NCBI RefSeq assembly: GCF_018802605.1
Contig: NZ_CP069161.1
Span: 620,001 to 684,000 of the forward strand
Direction: 5' to 3'
Length of the DNA: 64,000 nucleotides
DNA from: Paludibacterium paludis
GTDB taxonomy: Bacteria; Pseudomonadota; Gammaproteobacteria; Burkholderiales; Chromobacteriaceae
The notes below the pieces were generated by a model. That model had not been told where the DNA came from and made no database searches. It saw only the letters and a list, made by a program, of their open reading frames with translations. This document shows, piece by piece, positions 42,301 through 50,428 of this stretch (position 1 is its first letter; each line of letters starts with the position of its first letter). A program made the position numbers and the translations under genes.

Positions 42301-45300
42301 AACAGGCTGATGAAATGGCAGTGCAAGTGCAAGACAGCGAGAACAACGTCGGCATGGGTTGGGACTCCCCGGTTCATGCTCCACATGGAGATGAAATGAT
42401 GCAACGAGGCAACCAGGAAAACGAAGTGCTGAGCCTGCTCGATAGCCAGATTCATGCCCAGAATGTGCTAAGCCAGGTGCACCAGCAGTTCCAGCTCAAC
42501 CAGAAGGATTACATCCAGCTGCTCGACTCCCTGATCACCAAGCAGTTCACGCTGCTGGACAAGTTCGGCAACAGCAACCAGTTGCCCCAGGTCGTCGACA
42601 GCCTGAACCGCAGCCTGCAGTTGCTGGACAAGAACCAGGAGCTGTACCACGTCAATCACGAGCACTATTTCGACAACCAGCAGGCCATGATGGGCCGGGA
42701 CAACCTGGGCGCGGGGTCGGTCGCGAACCGCCTCGCGCAGCGTGCGCCGGTGCAGATCGCCCATGCGCAGCCGGCGCCGGCGGTATCCCTGCCCAATCTC
42801 AATCTTGCGGCGCCGCAGCCGGCTCCCGCTTCCACGCCTTCGTTCGCGGCGGTTCAGCCGCCCAAGCCGTCCTTGCCGTCGATCGAGGCCGCCGCGCCGG
42901 CGGCTCCCGTGATCGCCGCTCCCGCCGCCGAATCCGGACCCGTGCTCAGTGCCGAGGATCTCGCGCTGGTGAAGCGTTTCGAAGCCGTGACCGAAGCCTC
43001 TCTGGTCAAACAACTGATCGATATCGTCAGCGATCGAACCGGCTATCCGGCCGACATGATCACCGAGGAGATGGATCTCGAGGCCGATCTGGGGATCGAC
43101 TCCATCAAGCGCCTGGAGATCTTCGGTGCGATGTTCGATGCGTTGTCCGCCGATGTGCCGTATTTCCATGATTCTGAAAAGCACAAGGACATGGAAACGT
43201 TCGATATCGACGCATTCAGCAATATCCGCAAGATGGCGGCGTTCTTTATGAGCACCATCGCCGAATTGCTTGCCGCCCTCAAAGGGGGCGTCGAACACGA
43301 CGCGGCACCGGCCCTGGCCGACGCCGCGATCGAAGCCGCCACTCCGGTTCCGCCGGCTCCCACTGCGAGCACCGCCGCGCCGATTCACGAAACACCGGAT
43401 ACCGAGGCGCCGCCAATACGTAATCTGGGGTTTGTCGCGACCACCCGTGCCCTTGGACACGATGACGTTCGCACGGAGGAACGCGAAGCAAAAAAATCCC
43501 AGGCTGAATCGCGGGAAGACGCATCTGCCCCGGTTCGGCGCTTGATCGCAAGTGATGCATACACTCCGTCCGCCGAAATTCACCGCTATCGCGCGATTGT
43601 TCAGGTTCTGCCCGCGCCGGATCAGCGCGAGATCGCGCTGCCGCAAGGCCGGATCTGGTTATTGACCGACGATGGAAAAGGCTTGAGCGACGAATTGGCG
43701 AAACGGCTCGGGCAGCGCGGGCAGTCCGCCGTCCGGCTGGTTTTGGGCTGGACACAGGGCAAGGGCAAGCGCAAACCGGTCGACGGCGTCGCCGATTACG
43801 TGCTGGAGAGGGCCGACGAGGCCGCCATCGCGGCGGTACTGGAAAACATCGCCAAGAAGGAGGGCGAAATCGGCGGCTTCCTGCACCTTGGCGCGCCCCA
43901 TGGCCAGGTCAAGGGACACGAGGGAGTGTTCGCGGCCGCCGACTACGACACGGCCGAAGCGCTGTTCCTGTTGGCCAAAGCCTTGCAACCGACACTCGCC
44001 GGCGGTTATTTCTTCACGGTCAGCCAGATCGACGGCGCGCTGGGCACGGCGCAACGCTCACCCTTCCCGGTGGTGGCTTCGGGCATGACGGGGCTCGCCA
44101 AGTCGCTGAACATCGAGTGGGAGGACGTATTCTGCCGCAGCCTGGACATCGATCCGAAAGCATCCAGAACGGCCGCCGCCGAGATGATTCTCGAAGAGCT
44201 GGGCGATCCGCAAACGGATCTGGCGGAAGTGGGGCGCGGCGCGCAGGGCGAACGCATCGGACTGGATATCGCGCTGGCGCCTGTGGAAGGCCGGAGCGCT
44301 CTTGAGGATATCGATGCCTCATCGGTGTTCCTGGCCACGGGGGGCGCGCGCGGCATCACCGCCCAGTGCCTGATCGAACTGGCCAAGCGCTACCCGGCGC
44401 GCTTCGCCCTCTTGGGACGCACGCCGATCGATGGACCGCTGCCCGACTGGGCCTCCCAGCCCGACGATCCGGCCGCGCTCAAAGCCGGCGCCATCAAGGC
44501 GCTGCAGGCCGCGGGCGAGCAGCCCACGCCGGTCAAGGTCGACCGCATGCTCAAGGAAGTGTTGCACATCAGTGAGGTGCGGCAAACCTTGCGCCGGATC
44601 GAGGAGGCCGGCGGGCAGGCGATCTACCTGAACGTCGACATCACCGATGCGGCCGATGTGAAACGTGCCGTCGCCGAGACCGAAAAGCGTCTGGGCAAGA
44701 TCACCGGACTTATCCACGGTGCGGGAAATCTCGCGGACAAACGCATCGAGAAGAAAACCCCGGCGGACTTCCGTTCGGTATTCCACACCAAGGTGAAAGG
44801 CCTGGAAAACCTGCTGGCGGCGGTTCGGCCCGGCGCCGTGAAACATCTGGTGCTGTTCTCGTCGGTTTCCGGTTTCTTCGGCAATGCCGGACAGACCGAT
44901 TACGCGATGGCCAACGATACCCTCAACAAGTTCGCCTACCTGTTTGCGGCCCAGCATCCGGGCAGTTTCGTGCGCAGCATCAACTGGGGACCGTGGGATA
45001 CCGGCATGGTCAACGATGTGCTCAAGAAAGCCTATGCCGAACGCAATCTGGCGATCATTCCCAGCCGCACCGGGGTCGAGGCGTTTGTCCGGGAATTCAC
45101 GACCGGAAGCGATACCCAGATCCTCATCGGCGGCGGGCGCTACAAGGTAGGCCGCAAAGTGAAGGCGCTGCCGGCGCTCACCCGCATCGTGCGCGAACTT
45201 CTGCCGGAACGTAATCCGTTCCTGCAGGATCATGTGGTTCACGGCCATGCGGTGCTGCCGGCGACGCTGGCGGCCGGGTGGATGGTGCGACTGGGCGAGG

Positions 45301-46040
45301 ATCTGTTGCCGGGTTATCACCTCGAGTGCGTGTCGGATCTGCGGGTGCTCAAAGGCATCGTGTTCGACGAGCATGAGGCCAGCACCTTCTTCGCCGATCT
45401 GACACCGGTGTCCGCGCCGGACAAGAGCGGGGACCGCCATGTGCTCGATGTGACGATTTTCAGCGAGGCGCACGGCGAACGGGTCAACCGCTATCACGGA
45501 CGCGTGACGATGAGCCGTGAAAAGAGGGAAAGACCGGTGCTCGACAACGTGGATCTTGTGCCGGACGCCGGCGCCGCGCAGATATACGGCGACATGGCGC
45601 GTGGCGCGCTGCTGTTTCACGGCCCGGCCTTTCGGGGAATCGACACGCTGATCCGCGCCGGTGAGGAAACGCTGGTCGCGGGCGCCGTTCTCGCTCCCGT
45701 CACGCCAGCGGCGCAGGGGCAGTTCCCGGTGGGCAGCTTCAATCCCTACCTGGCCGATGTGTTTGTCCAGCCGCCGCTGGCCTGGTTGATGCTCAAGAGC
45801 GACAAGGCCGGATTGCCATCGAAGATCGACAGGATCGAGCTGTTCGCGCCGCTGGGGTTCGCCGAGCGGTTTTATCTGTCGATGCAGGTGGTGGCGCACC
45901 ATTCCACGATGCTGGTGGCCGATATTGCCGTCCATGACGAAGACGGTCGGTTGTTTGCCCGGCTGACCGGTCTTGAGTTCACCGCCTCCACGAAAATCCG
46001 GCAAAAACTATGCGATCCGGAGTCGGCGGTCATGCACTGA
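39309..46040 (+). CDS. PfaA-like iterative polyketide synthase (KS-AT-ACP-KR-DH)
   Basis: 2243 residues. Domains in order: ketosynthase (about 15-455; Cys221 in DAACASS, EAHGTGT, GHTRCAAG), acyltransferase (about 590-890; Ser692 in GHSYGE), a glutamine-rich coiled linker (about 1020-1110), one acyl carrier protein (Ser1265 in LGIDSIKR), ketoreductase (about 1600-1900; TGGARGI, GNAGQTDYAMAND) and a hot-dog dehydratase (about 1960-2230; HVVHGHAVLP and DVFVQ). Order and sequence are of the PUFA-synthase PfaA type, but with a single ACP where PfaA proteins usually carry several. Likely builds the acyl chain that is later aminated, as in zeamine and fabclavine pathways. ATG 39309 has GGAGG five bases upstream. 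Confidence 0.92.
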   Translation: MSKAQQREAEKRTSDIAIVGMASHFPDAPTLYDFWTNVVNKKDSIVDIDTVNGDEYWRKNDFYDPDTSARDKTYGFKAGFVPPIGFDPVEFKLPPLMLESISTAQLFALYVAKQAMRDARLIGDDPLPHDRDRVGVILGGAGNGNTSFSLASRQQAPYLKKVMIRAGLSEEVADEVIDRVNHLYLEWNEDAFPGFLGNVACGRIASYFDLGGTSYMVDAACASSLAAIKAAIGELTDGSCDIVLTGGVNLENSVFSFLCFSKTPALSKSNLSRPFDKASDGMMLGDGVGFLVLKRLEDAERDGDRVYAVIKSLQAASDGRAKSVFAPRLEGQVKAMKRAYERAGVTPVDIQLVEAHGTGTQSGDDTEIRSLRTVYEAHGVPEGSVAVGSIKSQIGHTRCAAGAASMMKVALGLYHKVLPPTLNIRQPSEELVYAGSPFYVNVDSRPWLRKVTGQPRRAAVSAFGFGGTNYHAILEEHQPEPQGDFRLNRRPEVVVFHAPSPDALLDACETKLFAFGAEDGPAAFRRYQSDTASAVIPATDARLAFVAGSADDAVRLLGEAARQLHARRDSDWEHPQGIYYKVRAAETDGRIVALFPGQGSQYVNMGRDLANDYPVMRQAFEALDAVAHETGAPLISDAVFPAPAFTDEASQAQMQALTQTRVAQPAIGAVSAGYFRLLGQMGLKPDFMAGHSYGEVTALWAAGVMSDRDYCAVSLARGAAADSPAAGAGEDPGAMLAVSLNETDAGDLLSRFKDVIIANYNSPEQLVLGGATASIREVREHLESRKVRCQILPVAAAFHTPSVRHACAPFKAALAGIAFHSPASAVYSTATGERHSQNPDAIKDALVSQLISPVYFKQTIERIHDDGGRIFIEIGPKGTLGKLVANILQGKPHSVISLNPGANGEEALQFKRAVAKLLVEGVHLTPRDPRAAPLPAVEQGKKAMTYTMSGGFFLSDRARQRREHAFREDFRVVEAFIESRSATTQPTADPASVTVPPQQADEMAVQVQDSENNVGMGWDSPVHAPHGDEMMQRGNQENEVLSLLDSQIHAQNVLSQVHQQFQLNQKDYIQLLDSLITKQFTLLDKFGNSNQLPQVVDSLNRSLQLLDKNQELYHVNHEHYFDNQQAMMGRDNLGAGSVANRLAQRAPVQIAHAQPAPAVSLPNLNLAAPQPAPASTPSFAAVQPPKPSLPSIEAAAPAAPVIAAPAAESGPVLSAEDLALVKRFEAVTEASLVKQLIDIVSDRTGYPADMITEEMDLEADLGIDSIKRLEIFGAMFDALSADVPYFHDSEKHKDMETFDIDAFSNIRKMAAFFMSTIAELLAALKGGVEHDAAPALADAAIEAATPVPPAPTASTAAPIHETPDTEAPPIRNLGFVATTRALGHDDVRTEEREAKKSQAESREDASAPVRRLIASDAYTPSAEIHRYRAIVQVLPAPDQREIALPQGRIWLLTDDGKGLSDELAKRLGQRGQSAVRLVLGWTQGKGKRKPVDGVADYVLERADEAAIAAVLENIAKKEGEIGGFLHLGAPHGQVKGHEGVFAAADYDTAEALFLLAKALQPTLAGGYFFTVSQIDGALGTAQRSPFPVVASGMTGLAKSLNIEWEDVFCRSLDIDPKASRTAAAEMILEELGDPQTDLAEVGRGAQGERIGLDIALAPVEGRSALEDIDASSVFLATGGARGITAQCLIELAKRYPARFALLGRTPIDGPLPDWASQPDDPAALKAGAIKALQAAGEQPTPVKVDRMLKEVLHISEVRQTLRRIEEAGGQAIYLNVDITDAADVKRAVAETEKRLGKITGLIHGAGNLADKRIEKKTPADFRSVFHTKVKGLENLLAAVRPGAVKHLVLFSSVSGFFGNAGQTDYAMANDTLNKFAYLFAAQHPGSFVRSINWGPWDTGMVNDVLKKAYAERNLAIIPSRTGVEAFVREFTTGSDTQILIGGGRYKVGRKVKALPALTRIVRELLPERNPFLQDHVVHGHAVLPATLAAGWMVRLGEDLLPGYHLECVSDLRVLKGIVFDEHEASTFFADLTPVSAPDKSGDRHVLDVTIFSEAHGERVNRYHGRVTMSREKRERPVLDNVDLVPDAGAAQIYGDMARGALLFHGPAFRGIDTLIRAGEETLVAGAVLAPVTPAAQGQFPVGSFNPYLADVFVQPPLAWLMLKSDKAGLPSKIDRIELFAPLGFAERFYLSMQVVAHHSTMLVADIAVHDEDGRLFARLTGLEFTASTKIRQKLCDPESAVMH

Positions 46041-46187
46041 GCACGGGCATGGCCCCGCGTTGATTCGCCGGTATCCGGTGGTGCTTGCGCCATGCGGCCG
46101 GAGGGAGCTTCTCCCTCCGTGCCGCACGGCATGGCCCCGTCTTGCCTGGCGATCCCGGAATGTTCGACATCAAGGTTGGGATGAAGA

Positions 46188-49100
46188 ATGGACGATATCG
46201 CAATCATCGGATTGAGCTGCCTGTTCCCCGGCGCCGAAACTCCGGATGAATACTGGCGCAATCTCATGGCGCGCAAGGATGCCACGACCCCTCTGTCGCA
46301 GGAGGAGCTGGGAGTGGATCCGGCGCTCTATTACGATCCTGTGCCCGGCACGCCGGACAAGATCTGCTACAACCGGAACGGCCATGTCAGGGGGTTCCGC
46401 TTCGACGCCTCCGGATACCGGCTGCCCGAGGCCGAACTGGACAGGCTCGATCCACTTTTTCTGTGGACGATCTACGTGGCCGACCAGGCACTGGCCGATG
46501 CCGGTTATGGCCGGGGCGCCGGACATCAGCGCACCGGTCTGGTGATCGGCAATATCGGCATGCCGACCCACTCGGCCAAGAAACTGATGTCCGGTTTTTA
46601 TCACCGGATGCTCGAACCGTATCTGCAGACCTTGCTGGGAGAGCCCCGCTTTCGCTTCCTGGCGTCCGGCGAGGCGGACGGCCTGTCGGATCTGAACCTG
46701 ATGACCGGCAGCCACAACGCCACGATCGCCGCCCAGGCGCTCGGATTGGGCGGGCCGTGCTTCGCGCTTGACGCCGCCTGCTCGTCGGCGCTCTACGCCA
46801 TTCAGGTGGCCAGCGATTATCTGCAAAGCGGCAAGGCCGACCTGATGCTGGCCGGCGCGGTCTGCCATGCCGACCACATCTATATCGACCATGGCTTCAA
46901 TGTGCTGCAGGCCTTTCCCGAAAACGGCCAGTCGGTGCCGTTCGACCGGCATTCCGAGGGGCTGAAGGCGGGGGAGGGCGCCAGCGTCATCGCGCTCAAG
47001 CGCCTGTCCGATGCGGTGCGGGACAAGGACACCATCTATGGTGTGATCGAATCGATCGGTTTGTCCAACGATGGCGGCACCAAGCATATTCTGGTTCCCG
47101 ACCTCAAGGGCCAATTGCTGTCCCTGGAGCGGGCCTATGATGGTGTCGATAAGGGTATCGATTATCTGGAATGCCACGCCACCGGAACACCGGTCGGCGA
47201 TCAGGTGGAACTGGGTTCGGTCGAGGCCTTTTTCGGCGAGGCGCCGTCGTTGCCCAGAGTGGGAGCGAACAAGGGCAATATCGGGCACATGCTGACGGCC
47301 TCGGGCATGGCCAGTATCCTCAAGGTACTGCTGTCCATGCGTCATGGCGTTATCCCGCCGACGTTGTATGTCGAGGAGATGGTCAGCACGCCTCATGGCA
47401 AACTTGGCATCGATCATGTGGTGCGCGAGACCACGCCATGGCCGCAGCGCGGCGCGGTCAAACGGGCGGGTATCAATGCCTTCGGTTTTGGCGGTGTCAA
47501 CGGCCACATGGTGCTGCGCGAATCGGGCCGGCCCGAGCGGGCCGCGCCCGCATTCACTCCGCCCGCGGCGCTGGCGATTGTGGGAATCGGAGTGCTGCTG
47601 GCCGGAACCGGATCGGCCGAGGCGTTCGACGCGACGATCCGGCAGGGCGGCGACCACCTCGGCGCGGTGCCGCCGACGCGCTGGCAAGGGCTGGAGGCAC
47701 GTCAGGACCTGCTGAGCGAACGGGGATTCGGCACGGCGCCGGCCGGTGCCTACATCGAATACCTGGATTTCGACTGCAAGCATTACCGGTTGCCGCCCAA
47801 GGTCATCGGCAACCATCTGCTGTCGCATATTTTCTTGATGCCCGTCGCGGAACGGGCCTTCCTTGACGCCGGGTACGCGGTCGACGGCCACAAACGCAAT
47901 ATCGCCGTGATCGTGGCCGGCGATGTCGATTACAGTTGCTGCCGTTACCAGGCGCGCAATGAAGTGTCCTGGCAACTGCGCGCCAGTTTGCAACACGGCG
48001 GCATCACGCTGTCCGACGAGGATCTTGCCGCGCTCGAGGTTCTCGCCAAGGACAGCCTGTTTCCCGAGCCGTATCCGGAGGGCATCACCGGCGGCATCGG
48101 CAATGTGGTGGCCAGCCGCATCGCGGCGCACCTGAAGCTGGACGGCCCGGCGTTTTCCCTGAGTTCGCATGAAAATGCGGCGTTCAAGGCGATCGAACTG
48201 GCGCGCTTCATGCTGACGCGCCGCAAGGTCGAGGCGGTGATCGTCGCCAGCGGCAGTTTCGCCGGCGGACTGGAAAACGTCCTGTGGGCGCCCCGGCATG
48301 CCGACACACCGGTCGGCGAGGGCTGCGGCGTTCTGGTGCTCAAGCGCGAAGACGAGGCCCGGCGCGATCGCGACCGCCTGTATGCCGTGATGCGCGGTCT
48401 CGATATCGGTCACGCTTGCGGCGACAGTACGACGTACGCCCCGGTCGCCGACGCCGTCGCGCGCTCGGCTGCCGCGGCGCTCGCCGAAGCGGGGGCCGTG
48501 CCCGCCGACATCGGCTATGTGGAATTGGCCGGCGGAAGGCTCGCCGGCGACAACTTCGTCGAACTGGAGGGGCTGGCGCGGGTCTACGGCGGCGACACGC
48601 CGCGGCCCGTGGCGGGCTCCGTCAGTGCCAACTATGGCCACATGGCGTCGGCGCAGGGCGTGTTCAGCGTCATCAAGACCGCCTTGTGCCTGTATCACCG
48701 TTATCTGCCGGTGAGAGGTCCGCTCGCCGCCTACCCGGATATCCCGGCGGACGGACCGTTCGATTTTGCCGCGGCGAGCCGGGACTGGATGGCGCCGGCT
48801 GCCGGCCCGCGGCGCGCGGCGGTCAACAGCCTCGGCATCGACAGGGCCTACGCGCATCTGGTGCTTGACGAGCCCGGCGAGGCTTGCCGCGCCATGGCGC
48901 GGCCCATCGCGGCACATGACGCTCCCCGCGACAAGGCGCTGGTGACCCGGGTCTATACCGGCCGCGAACGATCGATGGCCGATGCGATACTGCGTGGCAA
49001 AGGCAGCGAGCGCTTCGGCCGCCTGCGCCGTCCGGCGCCGGCGCTCCTGACGCCCATCGGCGCCACCGGCTCCGATCCGTATGCGCGCCAGCTGCTGCGC

Positions 49101-50426
49101 GGCGCCGCGACCCAGTTGCGCTACCTGCAGGCCGAGCAGCAATTTTACCGGCGGCTGCGCGCGCTGATCGGCGACATCCCCGCGGCCGAACTGCCGCAAC
49201 CGGCGCGCGTTTCTCCGCCGCCGCTCTTTGACGAGGCACAGCTTGTCGAACTGACCGACGGGTCGGTCGCCCGTGTGCTGGGGCCGGATTATGCGGAGGC
49301 CGATACCTACCCGATCCGCACCCGCATGCCGTCGCCGCCCTATATGTTCGTGTCGCGCATCACGGCGATGACCGCGGAACAGGGCAAGCTCGAGCCCTGC
49401 GTCGTCGAATGGGAATACGACCTGCACGAGGACGCCTGGTACGTTTGCGACGGACGCGTGCCGGCCTTTGTCTCGCTCGAATCCTCACACGCCATGATCG
49501 TCGCCTTCACCTATATCGGTTGCGATCAGCTGTTCCGCGGGCAATTGCGCTATCGCGCGGTGGACAGCCAGACCACGGTGTACGGCGAGATGCCGCGCGC
49601 CGGCGAGGTGCTGCGCGGCCGGGTCGAGATCAAGTCTTTCCTCAAGGTCGGCAAGAACATTCTTATCGCCTACGACTATTACTGCCATGTCGGCGACCGG
49701 CTTGCGTTCAAGCTGACCGCCAATTCCGGGTTTTTCCAGCCCAGGGACATCGAGAAATCGAAGGGCGTGAATCCGGCGCCCTATCTGCAGAAAACCGGCA
49801 GGGAAACGCCTTTCACCCCACCCCTGCGCTGCGCGAAGTCGTCGTTCGGCAACGCGGAGATCGACGCCCTGCTGCGCGGGGATTTCGCGGCCTGCTTCGG
49901 CGAGGCCTACCGCACCGCGCTCGGTTCGCGCCTGTGCGCCCCCGCGGCGAAGATGCTGCACCGCGTGGTATCGGTGTCGGCGACCGGTGGCGCGTTCGGC
50001 CTTGGCGAAGCGATCGGCGAATGCGATATCGATCCGTCGCACTGGGCGTTCAAGGCGCACTTCAAGAACGATCCGGTGATGCCCGGCACCTTGCTGGTGG
50101 AGGGGTGCGAACAACTGGTCAAGTTCTATCTGGGTTATCTGGGGCTGTATTCGCAACCGGACCTGACCGCTCATGCGCTCAGCCCGCACCACTACAGCGC
50201 CAAGTTCCGCGGCGAGGTCAAGTGCGAGGCGGAGACGCTGCGCTACCGCCTGACCTGCAAGTCCGCCGAAGCCGACGGAGAGGGAATCGCCATGGTGTTC
50301 GTGGCGGAGATCCTCTACCGGGGCAACGTCATCGGCATTTGCGACAACCTGGGGGCGGGCTTTGTCCGCCATGTCCAACCCGCGCGCCTGGCATCGGGCG
50401 CGGCATCCGCGGCGATCGAGGTGTGA
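46188..50426 (+). CDS. KS-CLF-DH-DH polyketide synthase partner (PfaC-like)
   Basis: 1412 residues. An active ketosynthase (about 1-450; Cys198 in DAACSSAL, ECHATGTPVGD, GANKGNIGHM) is followed by a chain-length-factor-like ketosynthase (about 455-915) in which the nucleophile position holds Glu (LSSHENAAFKAI) and so cannot condense. Two FabA-like hot-dog dehydratases end the protein (about 1020-1215 and 1215-1405); only the second has the canonical HF-x2-DPVMPG site (His1291). This PfaC/Zmn11/FclD-type protein works with the PfaA-like and PfaD-type enzymes for chain extension and dehydration. It overlaps or nearly overlaps the next start. Confidence 0.9.
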   Translation: MDDIAIIGLSCLFPGAETPDEYWRNLMARKDATTPLSQEELGVDPALYYDPVPGTPDKICYNRNGHVRGFRFDASGYRLPEAELDRLDPLFLWTIYVADQALADAGYGRGAGHQRTGLVIGNIGMPTHSAKKLMSGFYHRMLEPYLQTLLGEPRFRFLASGEADGLSDLNLMTGSHNATIAAQALGLGGPCFALDAACSSALYAIQVASDYLQSGKADLMLAGAVCHADHIYIDHGFNVLQAFPENGQSVPFDRHSEGLKAGEGASVIALKRLSDAVRDKDTIYGVIESIGLSNDGGTKHILVPDLKGQLLSLERAYDGVDKGIDYLECHATGTPVGDQVELGSVEAFFGEAPSLPRVGANKGNIGHMLTASGMASILKVLLSMRHGVIPPTLYVEEMVSTPHGKLGIDHVVRETTPWPQRGAVKRAGINAFGFGGVNGHMVLRESGRPERAAPAFTPPAALAIVGIGVLLAGTGSAEAFDATIRQGGDHLGAVPPTRWQGLEARQDLLSERGFGTAPAGAYIEYLDFDCKHYRLPPKVIGNHLLSHIFLMPVAERAFLDAGYAVDGHKRNIAVIVAGDVDYSCCRYQARNEVSWQLRASLQHGGITLSDEDLAALEVLAKDSLFPEPYPEGITGGIGNVVASRIAAHLKLDGPAFSLSSHENAAFKAIELARFMLTRRKVEAVIVASGSFAGGLENVLWAPRHADTPVGEGCGVLVLKREDEARRDRDRLYAVMRGLDIGHACGDSTTYAPVADAVARSAAAALAEAGAVPADIGYVELAGGRLAGDNFVELEGLARVYGGDTPRPVAGSVSANYGHMASAQGVFSVIKTALCLYHRYLPVRGPLAAYPDIPADGPFDFAAASRDWMAPAAGPRRAAVNSLGIDRAYAHLVLDEPGEACRAMARPIAAHDAPRDKALVTRVYTGRERSMADAILRGKGSERFGRLRRPAPALLTPIGATGSDPYARQLLRGAATQLRYLQAEQQFYRRLRALIGDIPAAELPQPARVSPPPLFDEAQLVELTDGSVARVLGPDYAEADTYPIRTRMPSPPYMFVSRITAMTAEQGKLEPCVVEWEYDLHEDAWYVCDGRVPAFVSLESSHAMIVAFTYIGCDQLFRGQLRYRAVDSQTTVYGEMPRAGEVLRGRVEIKSFLKVGKNILIAYDYYCHVGDRLAFKLTANSGFFQPRDIEKSKGVNPAPYLQKTGRETPFTPPLRCAKSSFGNAEIDALLRGDFAACFGEAYRTALGSRLCAPAAKMLHRVVSVSATGGAFGLGEAIGECDIDPSHWAFKAHFKNDPVMPGTLLVEGCEQLVKFYLGYLGLYSQPDLTAHALSPHHYSAKFRGEVKCEAETLRYRLTCKSAEADGEGIAMVFVAEILYRGNVIGICDNLGAGFVRHVQPARLASGAASAAIEV

Positions 50427-50428
50427 AC

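Noticed and set aside
46100..46130. GGAGGGA / TCCCTCC hairpin between the two PKS genes
   Set aside because: No T tract follows, so not called as a terminator; it may be a weak mRNA structure.
46170..49427. A 1085-residue minus-strand open frame
   Set aside because: Antisense shadow of the KS-CLF gene caused by high GC at third positions; composition is Arg/His-rich without domains.
49409..50428. N-terminal extension of the PfaD-aminotransferase frame upstream of 50429
   Set aside because: It overlaps the dehydratase-coding end of the previous gene in another frame and is Arg-rich; the PfaD family begins near 50429 where a ribosome site lies.
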